NCBI GenBank assembly: GCA_022709905.1
Contig: JAKLHY010000011.1
Span: 62,001-126,000, forward strand
From: Verrucomicrobiota bacterium
GTDB lineage: Bacteria; Verrucomicrobiota; Verrucomicrobiia; Limisphaerales; UBA1319
DNA: 64,000 nucleotides
Direction of reading: 5' to 3'
Shown here: positions 43,510-53,364 of the stretch, piece by piece
How the letters are laid out: the number at the start of each line of letters is the position of its first letter
How positions within the stretch are numbered: position 1 is the stretch's first letter
Program-made: the position numbers and the translations under genes
The notes under the pieces: generated by a model
Told to the model about the DNA's origin: nothing
Databases searched by the model: none
The model's input: only the letters and a program-made list of their open reading frames with translations

Positions 43510-45485
43510 TGGGACCGCTCCGGAATCTCACTGTTCGCGGCAAGCTGGCGTTGGCCGTCGGGATCACCACGGCCTTCGCCCTGGTGGTGGCCTGCGTGTT
43601 TCTGGCTCTCCAGGACCGCGCCACGTATCGGGAGGTGTTCTCCAGAATGCTGATGACCCAGGTGAATACGGTCGCCACCTCCTTGGATGCGGTCCTTGCC
43701 TTTGGGGATTCGACGTATGCTTCCGAGTATTTGCGCGGGTTCCAAGCCCATTCCAATATCCTGCTGGCGGTGGTGTGCGACGAGGACGGCAGAGAGCTGG
43801 CGCGGCATCCTCCCGGAATGACGAACGCGCCGTTGATCGATCCGGCGCGCGAATCGGATGGCGCCCAGTTCCTGGCCGATCGTCTGGTGGCGCTTAAAAC
43901 GGTCACGCTCGATGGCCAAAGGGTGGGCAAGGTCTACCTCGAATCCGCCCTGACGGAATTCAGAGCCCGGCAGCGACAATACATCCGCCTGGTGCCCGCG
44001 GTATTGATGGCAGCGCTCAGTCTGGCCCTCATCGTGTTTCTCCCCTTGTCCCGTCGGATCACCGATCCCATCATCGATCTGGCGGAAACAGCCAAGCGGG
44101 TGGCCGATCAAAAGGATTACTCGGTGCGCGCCACCCGCAAAAGCGGCGATGAACTGGGGCATCTGACCGACTGTTTCAATGAGATGCTCGGCCAAATCCA
44201 GCGCCAGGACCAGGCGTTGCAAGAGGCCCGCAACGATCTGGAACTCAGAGTGGTCGAACGCACCGCTGCCTTCTCCGAGGCCAATCAGCGGCTCAAAATC
44301 GAGATGGAGCAGCGTTCGCGGCTCGAACAACAATTGCGACAATCCCAGAAAATGGAGGCGGTAGGCCAACTGGCAGGCGGCATTGCCCACGATTTCAACA
44401 ACATCCTCTCAGTCATTCTCGGTCACACCTCCCTCCTGCTGTCCGGAGAGGGTGAGGGACTCACCTCCGAATCCAGCGAGTCGCTGCGCGAAATCGAGTC
44501 CTCAGCCAAACGCGCGGCCAATCTGACCCGGCAACTCCTGACATTCAGCCGTCGTCAGCGTCTCGATATCACGTGTATTAGCCTGAATAAGACACTCACC
44601 AACCTGGCCAAGTTGCTGCAACGTTTGCTTGGGGAACACATCGCCCTGGAATGCCATTACCAACCGGATTTGCCCTCGGTCGAGGCCGATGTGCACATGC
44701 TCGAACAGGTCGTCATGAACCTCGCGGTGAACGCCAGGGACGCGATGCCGAACGGCGGCACGCTCACCTTGTCCACGGAGATCGTGAATTACAACCCCCG
44801 GGAATCGGCAACACCCTCGGAACGAAAACGAGGATCGTTCGTGGTGCTACGGGTCACGGACACCGGCTGCGGGATGTCGGAAGAAACCCTCAAGCACATC
44901 TATGAACCGTTCTTTACGACCAAGCCGGTCGGCAAAGGCACGGGCCTGGGCTTGGCCACGGTGTATGGCATCGTGAAACAACACCAGGGATGGATTGAAG
45001 TCCAGAGCGTCCTGAACCAGGGCACGACGTTTTCGGTGTTCCTGCCGGTGGCCACCAGACCGAATGCCCCGGTGGAAGCCCAGGAACGATCGCTGACTCC
45101 CGGCGCGGGTTCGGAAATCATCCTCCTGGTTGAAGACGAACAGTCCGTCCGCCACATTGCGGCCCGCTGTTTGAAGCAGCAGGGCTATCACGTCCTTGAG
45201 GCCACCAATGGAGTCCAGGCTCTCGAGATCTGGGCCGAACACAAAGAGGAGATCGACTTGCTCCTGACCGACATGGTCATGCCCGAGGGCGTAAACGGCC
45301 GGGAACTGGCTCAGGCGTTGCGGCAGGACAAGCCCGATCTCAAGGTCATCTACTCGAGCGGATACAGCGATGAAATCAACCGGCTCGCCCTGGACTCGAC
45401 TCGGGGCGCCACCTTTCTGGCCAAACCTTACATTCCCGAGAAACTCATTCGCACCGTCCGCGAATCCCTGAACGCCCAGCCTTGA
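43506..45485 (+). CDS. Hybrid sensor histidine kinase with CHASE8-like sensor, HAMP and receiver
   Basis: A 659-residue membrane kinase. Two helices (about residues 12-34 and 158-178) bracket a periplasmic CHASE8/YfiN-like domain with [18 protein letters not shown] and [18 protein letters not shown] follows (180-232), then a coiled coil, a HisKA box [16 protein letters not shown] with His295, and an ATPase domain ([34 protein letters not shown]). A receiver domain covers 540-655 with LLTDMVMP at about 585-592 and a Lys in LAKPYIPEK. The CHASE8 type beside yfiR suggests that the periplasmic protein controls the kinase. Final output must pass to a regulator encoded elsewhere. Confidence 0.92.
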   Translation: MMGPLRNLTVRGKLALAVGITTAFALVVACVFLALQDRATYREVFSRMLMTQVNTVATSLDAVLAFGDSTYASEYLRGFQAHSNILLAVVCDEDGRELARHPPGMTNAPLIDPARESDGAQFLADRLVALKTVTLDGQRVGKVYLESALTEFRARQRQYIRLVPAVLMAALSLALIVFLPLSRRITDPIIDLAETAKRVADQKDYSVRATRKSGDELGHLTDCFNEMLGQIQRQDQALQEARNDLELRVVERTAAFSEANQRLKIEMEQRSRLEQQLRQSQKMEAVGQLAGGIAHDFNNILSVILGHTSLLLSGEGEGLTSESSESLREIESSAKRAANLTRQLLTFSRRQRLDITCISLNKTLTNLAKLLQRLLGEHIALECHYQPDLPSVEADVHMLEQVVMNLAVNARDAMPNGGTLTLSTEIVNYNPRESATPSERKRGSFVVLRVTDTGCGMSEETLKHIYEPFFTTKPVGKGTGLGLATVYGIVKQHQGWIEVQSVLNQGTTFSVFLPVATRPNAPVEAQERSLTPGAGSEIILLVEDEQSVRHIAARCLKQQGYHVLEATNGVQALEIWAEHKEEIDLLLTDMVMPEGVNGRELAQALRQDKPDLKVIYSSGYSDEINRLALDSTRGATFLAKPYIPEKLIRTVRESLNAQP

Positions 45486-45498
45486 ACCTCCTTTTTCC

Positions 45499-46611
45499 TC
45501 AAGGACTCGTCCCCCTGGAACGTAGCCATCGCAAGGCCGCAGCTTCGCCGGACGCCTGGACGCGATTAAGGTATTCGAGTCTGACATTGTCATTAGGCTG
45601 GGATTGCAGATACTGGCTAAGAAAATTGTCCTGCTGCTGAAAATCCTCCTCAATTCTCTGCAATTGATCGAGCCGATGGGAAACTGGCTGTCCGATGTAA
45701 TCCGGGCTTGCGGCAGGATCGAGCTGCGACAGGAACTGCCTCTCGACGGCGATTCCGACGAGTTGATCGATCACCAGCGAGCCGGCTCCATCGTAATTCA
45801 GCCGGCGGGCCATGGCAGTCCCCAGGTTGGCGAGCAGGCTCGCTGTCGTAACCTCGTTGGCTTGGAGGTATTGCTTTTGCTGCTCAATCATCTGTTGGGA
45901 AAGCTCCTTGACGCCGGATAACAGTTGCATGCCCAGCCCGGCTTGCATGCTCGTGGCCTTGGCATCAGCAGGATTGCTGCCCATCCCCAGCTGCATATCC
46001 TCGAGCTGCCGCGATTGTTCCCGCCTGTAGTTGTTGAAGAGCCCCAGGCTCGATGTGGATATGAGTTCCTGTAAAGCCGCCTGAGGATTCTTTTGCCGAA
46101 AATACTCCAAGGCGGACAGGTAATAGCCCACGGAGTTGGAGGGATCGGTTTGTTTAAGTTTTTCGATCCAGGTGCGTTGATCCTCCGGAGACACCCGATT
46201 CACAATCATCGCCAGTTGGACCTGAGCATTGTCCGGATACTGCTGGGCCGCCTCCTTTAAATAAACCTTGTCTTGAGAGGTAAAAAAAGCCGCAAGGAGG
46301 GTATCCGCATTTCGTCCTTTGGCCGCGAGATATTGTTCAATCGCAAGTATCTGCGGGCCTCGGGTCGAGTCGTCCTCGCTTGTTTCGTTTGCGGCCTTCA
46401 AATTGCCCGTGACCGAAGGTTGAGGTCGGCTAAATGCATGCCGGGCATTCATCTTGGCCGAGGAAGCGGCGGGATTGCTCCCCTCGGCCGATTCGGAATC
46501 CGATCTAGCCAAATCCGGCAGAGGGCCTTCTCGCGACAACCACCATCCCAGTCCCATCGCCAAACCAACGATCAAAACAAGTCCCACCAGAATAAGTATC
46601 CAGGATTTCAT
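45499..46611 (-). CDS. Hypothetical membrane-anchored helical protein
   Basis: About 370 residues from the ATG at 46611; the frame extends to 46674, but the membrane helix begins directly after MKSW (ILILVGLVLIVGLAMGLGWWL). A low-complexity Ser/Ala/Pro linker follows, then a mostly helical region, rich in Gln, with TPR-like spacing (AIEQYLAAKGRNADTLLAA, YYLSALEYFRQKNPQAALQEL). I do not recognise a family. It is convergent with the hybrid kinase, 13 bases away. Confidence 0.65.
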   Translation of the reverse strand: MKSWILILVGLVLIVGLAMGLGWWLSREGPLPDLARSDSESAEGSNPAASSAKMNARHAFSRPQPSVTGNLKAANETSEDDSTRGPQILAIEQYLAAKGRNADTLLAAFFTSQDKVYLKEAAQQYPDNAQVQLAMIVNRVSPEDQRTWIEKLKQTDPSNSVGYYLSALEYFRQKNPQAALQELISTSSLGLFNNYRREQSRQLEDMQLGMGSNPADAKATSMQAGLGMQLLSGVKELSQQMIEQQKQYLQANEVTTASLLANLGTAMARRLNYDGAGSLVIDQLVGIAVERQFLSQLDPAASPDYIGQPVSHRLDQLQRIEEDFQQQDNFLSQYLQSQPNDNVRLEYLNRVQASGEAAALRWLRSRGTSP

Positions 46612-46774
46612 GCTTTCAAGTTCCGGGTTCATTCCACCATGAGCGGATCCCCCTTGCCAAGCCCTGGTTTGCATCCCGATTCACCCCCATCCTCAATGGC
46701 CTATGCCAAAGACATAAGAACTGAGGCGCAAATGGGAGCTTGCCAGGAATCCGCCTTCGGGAAAATATGCATCC

Positions 46775-49747
46775 ATGAATCTCCAGTCGTTTCATGCTGT
46801 CTGTTCGCTATCGGTTTGCTCCCTGGTTTGTGCCCTCCTTCAAGGGATCCTGGTTTCTGAGGGAATCGCCGCCGAGACCGCGCCCTCGGCTGGAATTCTC
46901 AAGGTGAACGTTGCCGCCTCGCCCCTCGTGGTCCGCAGCCCGGGGACCGAGCGCCACCAGATCGTGGTCACCGCTGAATCGACCGGCCTGACGAATGTCG
47001 TCGTCCGGCTCGAATCCCCGGCCTGGCCGTCCGCACTCGTCCAAAAAGTCGTCCAATGGCCCAAGGGCAGTCAATGGATGGAGTTCGATGTTTTGCCGCT
47101 CACGGCCGGGATCCCGGTCACGGTGCGCATCGAATCGTCGGGCGGCCAAGGGCAATGGGGTCCCTTTCAGGTTGAGCCCCCCCGGCGCTGGATCGTGTAT
47201 CTCACCCAACATACCCACACCGATATTGGCTATACCCGGCCTCAAACCGAAATCCTGCCCGAGCACCTTCGCTACCTTGACTATGCCTTGGATTACTGCG
47301 ACTTGACCGACGGCCTGCCGGATGATGCCCGGTTTCGCTGGACCTGTGAGACCGCCTGGGCCGTGAGGGAATATTTGAAAGGACGTCCGAAACACCAGAT
47401 TCGACGACTCCAAAAGCGCATCCAGGAAGGCCGCATCGAAGTCTGCGGTCTGCTCCTGAACATGTCGGAAATCGCCACGGAGAACGCTTTGGCCGCCCTG
47501 GTCAGACCCTTGCGCGAGTTGAAGGACGCTTATGGCATTCCGGTCCGCACCGCCATGCAAAACGACGTCAATGGCGCCGGATGGTGCCTCCCGGATTATT
47601 TCAGTGGCATTGGGATCCGTTACCTGTCTATGGGCATCAATCAGACCCGGTCCATCCTGCCCTTCGATAAACCGACTCCTTTCTGGTGGGAATCGCCCTC
47701 CGGGAAACGCGTGTTGGCGTATCGATCCGATCATTACATGACCGCAAACTTCTGGGGACTTGAAAAAGGCAACCTCGATCGTGTCCGACCGGAGGTGCTC
47801 AAATACCTGCTTTCGCTCGAACACCGTGGATACCCCTTGGATCGCGTGGGGGTCCAGTTCTCGGGTTATTTCACCGACAACTCCCCCCCCTCAACCGCCG
47901 CCTGTGAACTGGTGCGCCGTTGGAACGAGACCTTTTTGTGGCCAAGACTGCGTCTCTCCACCGCGCATGAGTTTCTGGCTTACGTGGAATCGAACCACGC
48001 GACAAGCCTGCCAGTGCATCGCCAAGCGTGGCCGGATTGGTGGACCGATGGTTTCGGCTCCGCGGCCCGTGAAACCGCCGCCGCCCGCGAAACCGAGACG
48101 GCCATGCAGGCCAACTATGCCCTGCTCGCAATGGCCTCGGTCCAAGGCGCCGAGATCCCCCCCCGCCTGATGGATCGCGCCGCGGAAATCCAGGACGAAC
48201 TGCTCTTCTACCATGAACACACTTACGGAGCCGCTGAAAGCATCAGCGATCCCCTCGCCGAAAACACCCAGGTCCAGTGGGGCGAAAAAGCCTCCTATGT
48301 CTGGACAGCGGTCAAGGCCGCCCACCTGCTGCGCGAAGATGCCTTTGGCCTGCTGCAAGACTTTTTACCCCGCCAGGAAACCCCCACCCTCGCCGTGTTC
48401 AACACCCTCAATTGGCCACGGTCCGGATTGATTCGGGTCTTTATTGACCACGAGATTTTGCCCCCCGACCGCCAATTCCAAATCCTGGATGGCACGGAAC
48501 CCGTCTTGACTCAGGAAATGGAGCGAAGAACGGAAGGCACCTACTGGGCCATTTGGGTCCGCAACGTGCCGGCCTTTGGATACAAGGTTCTCCGTCTCGA
48601 AACCAGCAGCCAGCCGCGCCCCCCCGCCACTCCCTCCCGGGAAACCCTACGGCTCGATAATGCCTTCTATCAGATCGTCCTCGATCCGCAAAACGGGGCT
48701 GTGCGGAACTGGCTCGATAAGAAATCCGGCCGCGAACTCGTCGATCAGGCTGCCTCGTGGAAGCTCGGTCAGTGCCTCTATGAAACCATGCCCGTCAACC
48801 GTGAAATGAAGACGAATGTGTTTCAGCGAACGTCCGTTCGACAGGTCAACATCAAGCCCGGCGCCAACGGACCCATCTGGAAAAGCCTGCTCGTGACTGC
48901 TGACATGGACGGTTGCGCCACCAACCCGGGGATCCGCGCCGAGATTCGGCTCTTTGAACCCGAGAAACGTCTCGAGTTGCACTACGCCGTCCGAAAACTG
49001 TCCATCCCCACCCCCGAATCGGTCTACGTCGCATTCCCCTTCTACAGCCCCGACAGCCAAATGCTCTACGAAGCCCAGGGAGGACTCGTCATTCCCGGCC
49101 GGGACCAAATCCCAGGATCCTCCTCCGACTGGCAAACCCTGCAGAGCTTCATAGCTATCCGCTCTCCTCAAGGCCAGATTCTCCACGGCAGCGATCAGGC
49201 GCCCCTCGTCCAGTTGGGAGATTTCAACCTGGGTAAATGGCAGCCCGTCACGCGGGTCGAGCGTCCCCACCTCTACTCCTGGGTCATGAACAATTACTGG
49301 TTTACAAATTTCCGCACCGAACAGGAAGGCGAGTTCAAGTGGCACTACTATCTTACCTCCACCCAAGATTCCAGCCGCACCGCCGCAACCCGCTTCGGCT
49401 GGTCATCCCGAGTTCCCTTGCTCTCCCGCGTCTTGCCCCCCCAGAAAACCAACCCTCGTCGCGCCCCCTCCTCCCGCTCCCTGCTGGCGATTTCCGCCCC
49501 CAATGTCGTTGTCGTCGAAGCCCGCCCCGCCAGAAACGGCGGCGGCCTGTTTCTTCAGTTCCGCGAAATCGAAGGCCAGCCCACGGCCTTGCCGGTGTCG
49601 GCGCTCTTTCCGGGAATCCGATCGGGCCGCGTGGATGAAGTCAATATCCTGGAAGAACCGATCCGGAAAGATCTCCGCGTCCTGGCCATGGCCCCTTATG
49701 AGGTCAAGTGCCTTGAAGTCCGCCGCAAATCATCCCGAGCTCAATAA
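46775..49747 (+). CDS. Exported GH38-type (alpha-mannosidase-like) protein
   Basis: A 990-residue protein with an N-terminal export signal (about residues 8-33). The GH38 domain begins near 140: WIVYLTQHTHTDIGYT, where His148 and Asp150 match the zinc ligands. FRWTCETAWAVREYL, GRIEVCGLLLNMSEIATENAL and TAMQNDVNGAGWCLPDYF follow, the last with the acidic residue of the active site. The C-terminal half is the beta-sandwich region of large mannosidases (LRLDNAFYQIVLDPQNGAVRNW). In the segment where the nucleophilic Asp is expected I see N-M-S-E, so mannosidase activity is uncertain. The neighbours give no pathway. Confidence 0.78.
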   Translation: MNLQSFHAVCSLSVCSLVCALLQGILVSEGIAAETAPSAGILKVNVAASPLVVRSPGTERHQIVVTAESTGLTNVVVRLESPAWPSALVQKVVQWPKGSQWMEFDVLPLTAGIPVTVRIESSGGQGQWGPFQVEPPRRWIVYLTQHTHTDIGYTRPQTEILPEHLRYLDYALDYCDLTDGLPDDARFRWTCETAWAVREYLKGRPKHQIRRLQKRIQEGRIEVCGLLLNMSEIATENALAALVRPLRELKDAYGIPVRTAMQNDVNGAGWCLPDYFSGIGIRYLSMGINQTRSILPFDKPTPFWWESPSGKRVLAYRSDHYMTANFWGLEKGNLDRVRPEVLKYLLSLEHRGYPLDRVGVQFSGYFTDNSPPSTAACELVRRWNETFLWPRLRLSTAHEFLAYVESNHATSLPVHRQAWPDWWTDGFGSAARETAAARETETAMQANYALLAMASVQGAEIPPRLMDRAAEIQDELLFYHEHTYGAAESISDPLAENTQVQWGEKASYVWTAVKAAHLLREDAFGLLQDFLPRQETPTLAVFNTLNWPRSGLIRVFIDHEILPPDRQFQILDGTEPVLTQEMERRTEGTYWAIWVRNVPAFGYKVLRLETSSQPRPPATPSRETLRLDNAFYQIVLDPQNGAVRNWLDKKSGRELVDQAASWKLGQCLYETMPVNREMKTNVFQRTSVRQVNIKPGANGPIWKSLLVTADMDGCATNPGIRAEIRLFEPEKRLELHYAVRKLSIPTPESVYVAFPFYSPDSQMLYEAQGGLVIPGRDQIPGSSSDWQTLQSFIAIRSPQGQILHGSDQAPLVQLGDFNLGKWQPVTRVERPHLYSWVMNNYWFTNFRTEQEGEFKWHYYLTSTQDSSRTAATRFGWSSRVPLLSRVLPPQKTNPRRAPSSRSLLAISAPNVVVVEARPARNGGGLFLQFREIEGQPTALPVSALFPGIRSGRVDEVNILEEPIRKDLRVLAMAPYEVKCLEVRRKSSRAQ

Positions 49748-49778
49748 ATCTTATAGTTAATATTTATAAATTGTTTTA

Positions 49779-49807
49779 TTGATTATTATATAATTAACCT
49801 ATATTAT
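49779..49807 (+). promoter_or_regulatory. Putative sigma-70 promoter of dprA
   Basis: TTGATT at 49779-49784, a 17-base spacer, and TATTAT at 49802-49807, within a very A/T-rich gap. A start of transcription about seven bases after the -10 box falls at or next to the GTG start codon at 49816, so the message may have almost no leader. Confidence 0.6.
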
Positions 49808-49815
49808 ACACGCCT

Positions 49816-50922
49816 GTGAACACCCGCGAGGCGTTGGTGGCGCTGAACATGATCGAGCAGGTGGGGCCTGTTCGGTTGCGGCAGTTGCTCGATGTGTTTG
49901 GAGAGCCCGCCATGATTCTTCGCGCGAAGAGAGATGAGCTCAGCCGGGTGCGAGGGATCGGCGACGAGACAGCGGAGGCCATCGCCTGCTGGGAACAGAC
50001 CGTTGATCTGGAGGGGGAACTGGCCCGTGTGCGAGATTTTGAATGCCGGATTCTCATCGGCGCCGACGAAGAATATCCCCCGTTGCTGCGCGAAATCTAC
50101 GATCCGCCGATCGTTCTCTACATCAAGGGCGCGCTTCGGGCGTTGGACCGGAACGGGATTGCGGTGGTGGGCTCGCGTCTGACGACGCATTACGGGCTGG
50201 AGACATCGAGGCGGTTGTCTTTTCAACTGGCGGCGGCGGGGATCACGGTGGTGAGCGGCGGAGCGCGAGGCATCGATACGGCGGCGCATCAAGGGGCGCT
50301 GGCGGCCCGAGGGCGAACCGTCGCCGTTTTGGGAACGGGAATCAACCGCGTGTTTCCATCCGAGAACGCCGAACTGTTCGAACGCATTGCGGCCCAGGGC
50401 GCTTTGCTCACTCAGTTCCCGTTCAACCGGCCAGCGGACAAGCAGACCTTTCCTATCCGCAACCGGATCGTCGCCGGAATGACCCTCGGCACGGTTGTGG
50501 TCGAGGCCAATTTGACCAGCGGCGCCTTGATCACCGCCAATATGGCGGTCGATTTTGGCCGACAGGTTTTTGCGGTGCCGGGGCGGATCGATTCTCCTCG
50601 CAGCAAGGGATGTCACGATCTCATTAAAAAAGGAGCCAAACTCTGTGAGTCGGCTGAAGACATCCTCTCTGAGTTCGAATACCTTTTTCCCCCGCAGCGG
50701 CGGTCAAATCCTCCAGGGGGATCGGGAGACGGCCGGGCTTTGGCGCTTTCCGATCCGGAGCAAACGGTCCTGGAAATCCTGAGCGATGAAGAAATGACGA
50801 TTGATGAAATCATCGATCGGAGTCAACTGGCCTGCTCCGCGATCTCGGTCGCCTTGCTAAGTCTGGAAATGAAACGGCTGGTGAGACAGCAGCCGGGGCG
50901 GATTTACTCCCGGGAACGGTAA
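49816..50922 (+). CDS. dprA: DNA-protecting/processing protein DprA
   Basis: A 368-residue DprA/Smf. Residues 1-80 are the SAM/HhH-like N-terminal part (ALVALNMIEQVGPVRLRQLL, SRVRGIGDETAEAI). The Rossmann-like domain has IAVVGSR, VVSGGARGIDTAAHQGAL, AVLGTGINRVFPSEN, PIRNRIVAGM, VVVEANLTSGALITA and AVPGRIDSP. The last 65 residues are the winged-helix DML1-type domain. DprA loads RecA on incoming single-stranded DNA during transformation. The GTG start is needed to keep the first helix. No ribosome binding site is visible before it, consistent with a near-leaderless message. Confidence 0.93.
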   Translation: MNTREALVALNMIEQVGPVRLRQLLDVFGEPAMILRAKRDELSRVRGIGDETAEAIACWEQTVDLEGELARVRDFECRILIGADEEYPPLLREIYDPPIVLYIKGALRALDRNGIAVVGSRLTTHYGLETSRRLSFQLAAAGITVVSGGARGIDTAAHQGALAARGRTVAVLGTGINRVFPSENAELFERIAAQGALLTQFPFNRPADKQTFPIRNRIVAGMTLGTVVVEANLTSGALITANMAVDFGRQVFAVPGRIDSPRSKGCHDLIKKGAKLCESAEDILSEFEYLFPPQRRSNPPGGSGDGRALALSDPEQTVLEILSDEEMTIDEIIDRSQLACSAISVALLSLEMKRLVRQQPGRIYSRER

Positions 50923-50999
50923 TCAGACTTCCAGGCGGGGTTCCAACGACAGTCAAAAATCGATGAATCCGATTCGAGCGGGGCGGTTGACTCGCTGGA

Positions 51000-51383
51000 T
51001 TACTTGTTGAGGATCTGCAACTGGTATTGGGGGGTTAACCGGCTGTTCTGACGCCGGTTGGGAATGCTGAGATACTCGTAATCAAAACGGTAGCGATAGC
51101 TGATCACGCTCTTATCGGCGGGAACCGGTATGAAAGCCTCCCAACGGTTGTTGAGTTTGGGTGTGCGCTGCATGGGGTAAACCTCCTCGCCCAAGACGAC
51201 AGAGGCCTTGAGGGTTTCTTCCCGGATGCTCTGTTGCGTGGTGTCCCAGATGACCTCAAAAGGATAGAGGCCGGTGTTATTGCGCGCGACCTGGCTGGGA
51301 GTGAGGTTGGTCATCGTGGTGCGGCAACCAGCCGTAAGACCGATCAACATGCCCATCAGAAAAATTTTTCTCAACATAGCCAT
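51000..51383 (-). CDS. Small lipoprotein of unknown function
   Basis: A 127-residue protein with a lipoprotein signal: basic MLRK, a hydrophobic stretch (IFLMGMLIGLT) and lipobox LTAGC with the acylated Cys near residue 20. The mature part is beta-rich (YPFEVIWDTTQQSIREETL, ISYRYRFDYEYLSIP) and ends at LQILNK. It has no family I recognise. ATG at 51383 or at 51377 could start it. It is convergent with dprA across a 77-base gap. Confidence 0.75.
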   Translation of the reverse strand: MAMLRKIFLMGMLIGLTAGCRTTMTNLTPSQVARNNTGLYPFEVIWDTTQQSIREETLKASVVLGEEVYPMQRTPKLNNRWEAFIPVPADKSVISYRYRFDYEYLSIPNRRQNSRLTPQYQLQILNK

Positions 51384-51480
51384 CGAATGCCATTGTTAGC
51401 GAATCACGCCACTCCTGTAAAGACGTTTGATTTGCGGTTCAGGGTCGCGGACTGCCGTGCACCTGCCGGGCCTTGTCTCC

Positions 51481-52254
51481 TCAAGAGCCCGGATCGCGAG
51501 GCGAGGAGGGGTTGTTCTTCAGGGCTTTGATTTGATCACGCAATTGCGCCGCCTGTTCGAAGTTCTGCAATTCGATGGCGTTGCGGAGCTCCCGTTCCAA
51601 ACGTTCCAAGGGAGGAACGGGACGGCTCTTCTCGATCTGCCGGACCAATTCTCTCAAGGTCAGCAACGACCGTTTGCGCTCAAACTGAAAGGTTTGATCC
51701 TCCCGATCTTCCAGCGATTCGATTTGCTGGATGGCCTTCTGCAGGACTTCGACTGCGACGGCATGAGTGCCGCCTTCCATCTGGATCATGGCGGCGGCGG
51801 TGGCATGGAGCCGGAGAATATAGGGCCTCCACTGTTCCAGGTAGTTCTGATCCTCCTCGCGCACCGCGTATTGATGGACAAAATCAAACAACTGAAGGTT
51901 TCGTGTTGTATCCCGCAGGGTGCCGACCCAGTCGCGGATCTGGAACAGGTTCAGATAACGATAGTAATACTGCATCGCCTCGCTAAAAAGTTCGGCGCAT
52001 TCCTCGGGATTGAGAGAGAATTCGCCACCCAGCCCGGTCAGGCGCTCGAGATGATAGTCCAATAGGGACTCGCACCCATTCGGACGCAATCCATCCGGCC
52101 TCCCGGTGAGTTCGTACTGCTCCAACCCCAACGACAAACGCACTTGAAGCACTTCACGGCCGTCAGCACAACGCACACGCCGAATATGGTTATCCGGATC
52201 GTATGGCCATTCATCCAGCGCTTGCCGCAGATCAATGCCCTTGTTCATCGTCAA
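51481..52254 (-). CDS. UVR-motif protein
   Basis: A 257-residue cytoplasmic protein. The C-terminal segment LERELRNAIELQNFEQAAQLRDQIKAL (about residues 218-244) is a UvrB/UvrC interaction (UVR) motif, as in McsA and other small UVR proteins. The first 100 residues have a beta-rich part (VRRVRCADGREVLQVRLSLGLEQYEL), then helices that may form TPR-like repeats. It is not McsA, as the zinc CxxC pairs are missing. Its ATG overlaps the stop of the serine acetyltransferase gene by four bases, so the two are coupled. Confidence 0.75.
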   Translation of the reverse strand: MTMNKGIDLRQALDEWPYDPDNHIRRVRCADGREVLQVRLSLGLEQYELTGRPDGLRPNGCESLLDYHLERLTGLGGEFSLNPEECAELFSEAMQYYYRYLNLFQIRDWVGTLRDTTRNLQLFDFVHQYAVREEDQNYLEQWRPYILRLHATAAAMIQMEGGTHAVAVEVLQKAIQQIESLEDREDQTFQFERKRSLLTLRELVRQIEKSRPVPPLERLERELRNAIELQNFEQAAQLRDQIKALKNNPSSPRDPGS

Positions 52255-53171
52255 ATCTCGTAATCTTCAGGCATGGACCCCCGGTCGTTCTTGCTCAGCA
52301 CCCTGACCGTCAACCCATCGTAAACCACCAGGGAACGGGGCGGAACGCTTTCGAGAAGGAACACGTTCGCGCCAATCGTGCTTCCCTCGCCAATCACGGT
52401 CTCGCCGCCCACAATGGTCGCTCCGGCATAGATGGTCACGTGATCTTCAATGGTCGGGTGCCGCCTTTTACCCCGCAACTGCTGGCCTCCAGCCAGAGAC
52501 CGGGCCACCAGACCCACGCCCTGATACATCTTCACATGGTTGCCAATGACACAAGTCTCTCCGACCACCGTGCCTGTGCCATGATCAATAAAAAAGTGCG
52601 TGCCAATCCTCGCGCCGGGATGCAGATCAATCCCGGTCCGGCCATGAGCCCATTCCGTCATGATGCGCGGCAACAATGCCACATTCCTCAGGTAAAGTTC
52701 ATGCGCAAGCCTCTGAACAGAAATAGCTTCAATACACGGATATGCCACGATAACCTCGTCCTCGCTTAGGGCCGCGGGATCCCCCTGATAAGCGGCTTCC
52801 GCGTCCGTTTGAAGCAACTCCCTGGTCCGGGGCATTTGAGCCAGAAAATCACGGGTTACATGCCGCGCCAGCGTTTGCAGATCCCGGCCGGCCGCGTCAG
52901 GAGGGGGAGCATACTCGAGACTTTTGAACACTTCGACCTCCAACCGCCGATCGATGGAACAGATCAAATCCGTTGTAATGGACCGAAGCTCGGTGGAGGA
53001 CACGGGCCTTTCTCCGAAAAAACCCGGGAACAGTAAACGCAACAAGTCCAATGTGATTTGGGCAATGGCGCTCTTGGATGGCAGGTTTACCCCATCCAAG
53101 TGATTGATGCCCCCGACTTCACGATAGGATTCCAACATCGGCTCAATTAACTCGGCCGGAATGGTATTCAC
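52251..53171 (-). CDS. cysE: Serine O-acetyltransferase, EpsC/CysE type
   Basis: A 306-residue acetyltransferase. After a helical N-terminal domain (about 1-160) comes the left-handed beta helix of hexapeptide repeats: GIDLHPGARIGTHFFIDHGTGTVVGETCVIGNHVKMYQGV, then HPTIEDHVTIYAGATIVGG and IGEGSTIGANVFLLESVP. The HFFIDHGTG and Asp/His pair are the catalytic features of serine acetyltransferases. It makes O-acetylserine for cysteine synthesis. The longer N-terminus resembles the EpsC group. It precedes the UVR-motif gene with a four-base overlap. Confidence 0.88.
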   Translation of the reverse strand: MNTIPAELIEPMLESYREVGGINHLDGVNLPSKSAIAQITLDLLRLLFPGFFGERPVSSTELRSITTDLICSIDRRLEVEVFKSLEYAPPPDAAGRDLQTLARHVTRDFLAQMPRTRELLQTDAEAAYQGDPAALSEDEVIVAYPCIEAISVQRLAHELYLRNVALLPRIMTEWAHGRTGIDLHPGARIGTHFFIDHGTGTVVGETCVIGNHVKMYQGVGLVARSLAGGQQLRGKRRHPTIEDHVTIYAGATIVGGETVIGEGSTIGANVFLLESVPPRSLVVYDGLTVRVLSKNDRGSMPEDYEI

Positions 53172-53364
53172 GAATCACACTATTCCGCATGCCATGATGA
53201 ATGGCAAGCATGCTCCTGAGATCGGTGTGCCGACGCGGTTTCTGTTCGAGATCGCACAAGGGCTGAGGATGATCTCGCATCACGACTTAAAAAAAAACTA
53301 CTTGGGGCTTGAATTTTGCTGCCCAGGAGGCCATATCTAACCCAACTTTTAACGAAGACAATTT

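Noticed and set aside
45470..45500. CCTTGA/TCAAGG stem between the hybrid kinase and the convergent gene as a bidirectional terminator
   Set aside because: Only six base pairs with a loop of a dozen bases and no clear T-run on either side; too weak to list.
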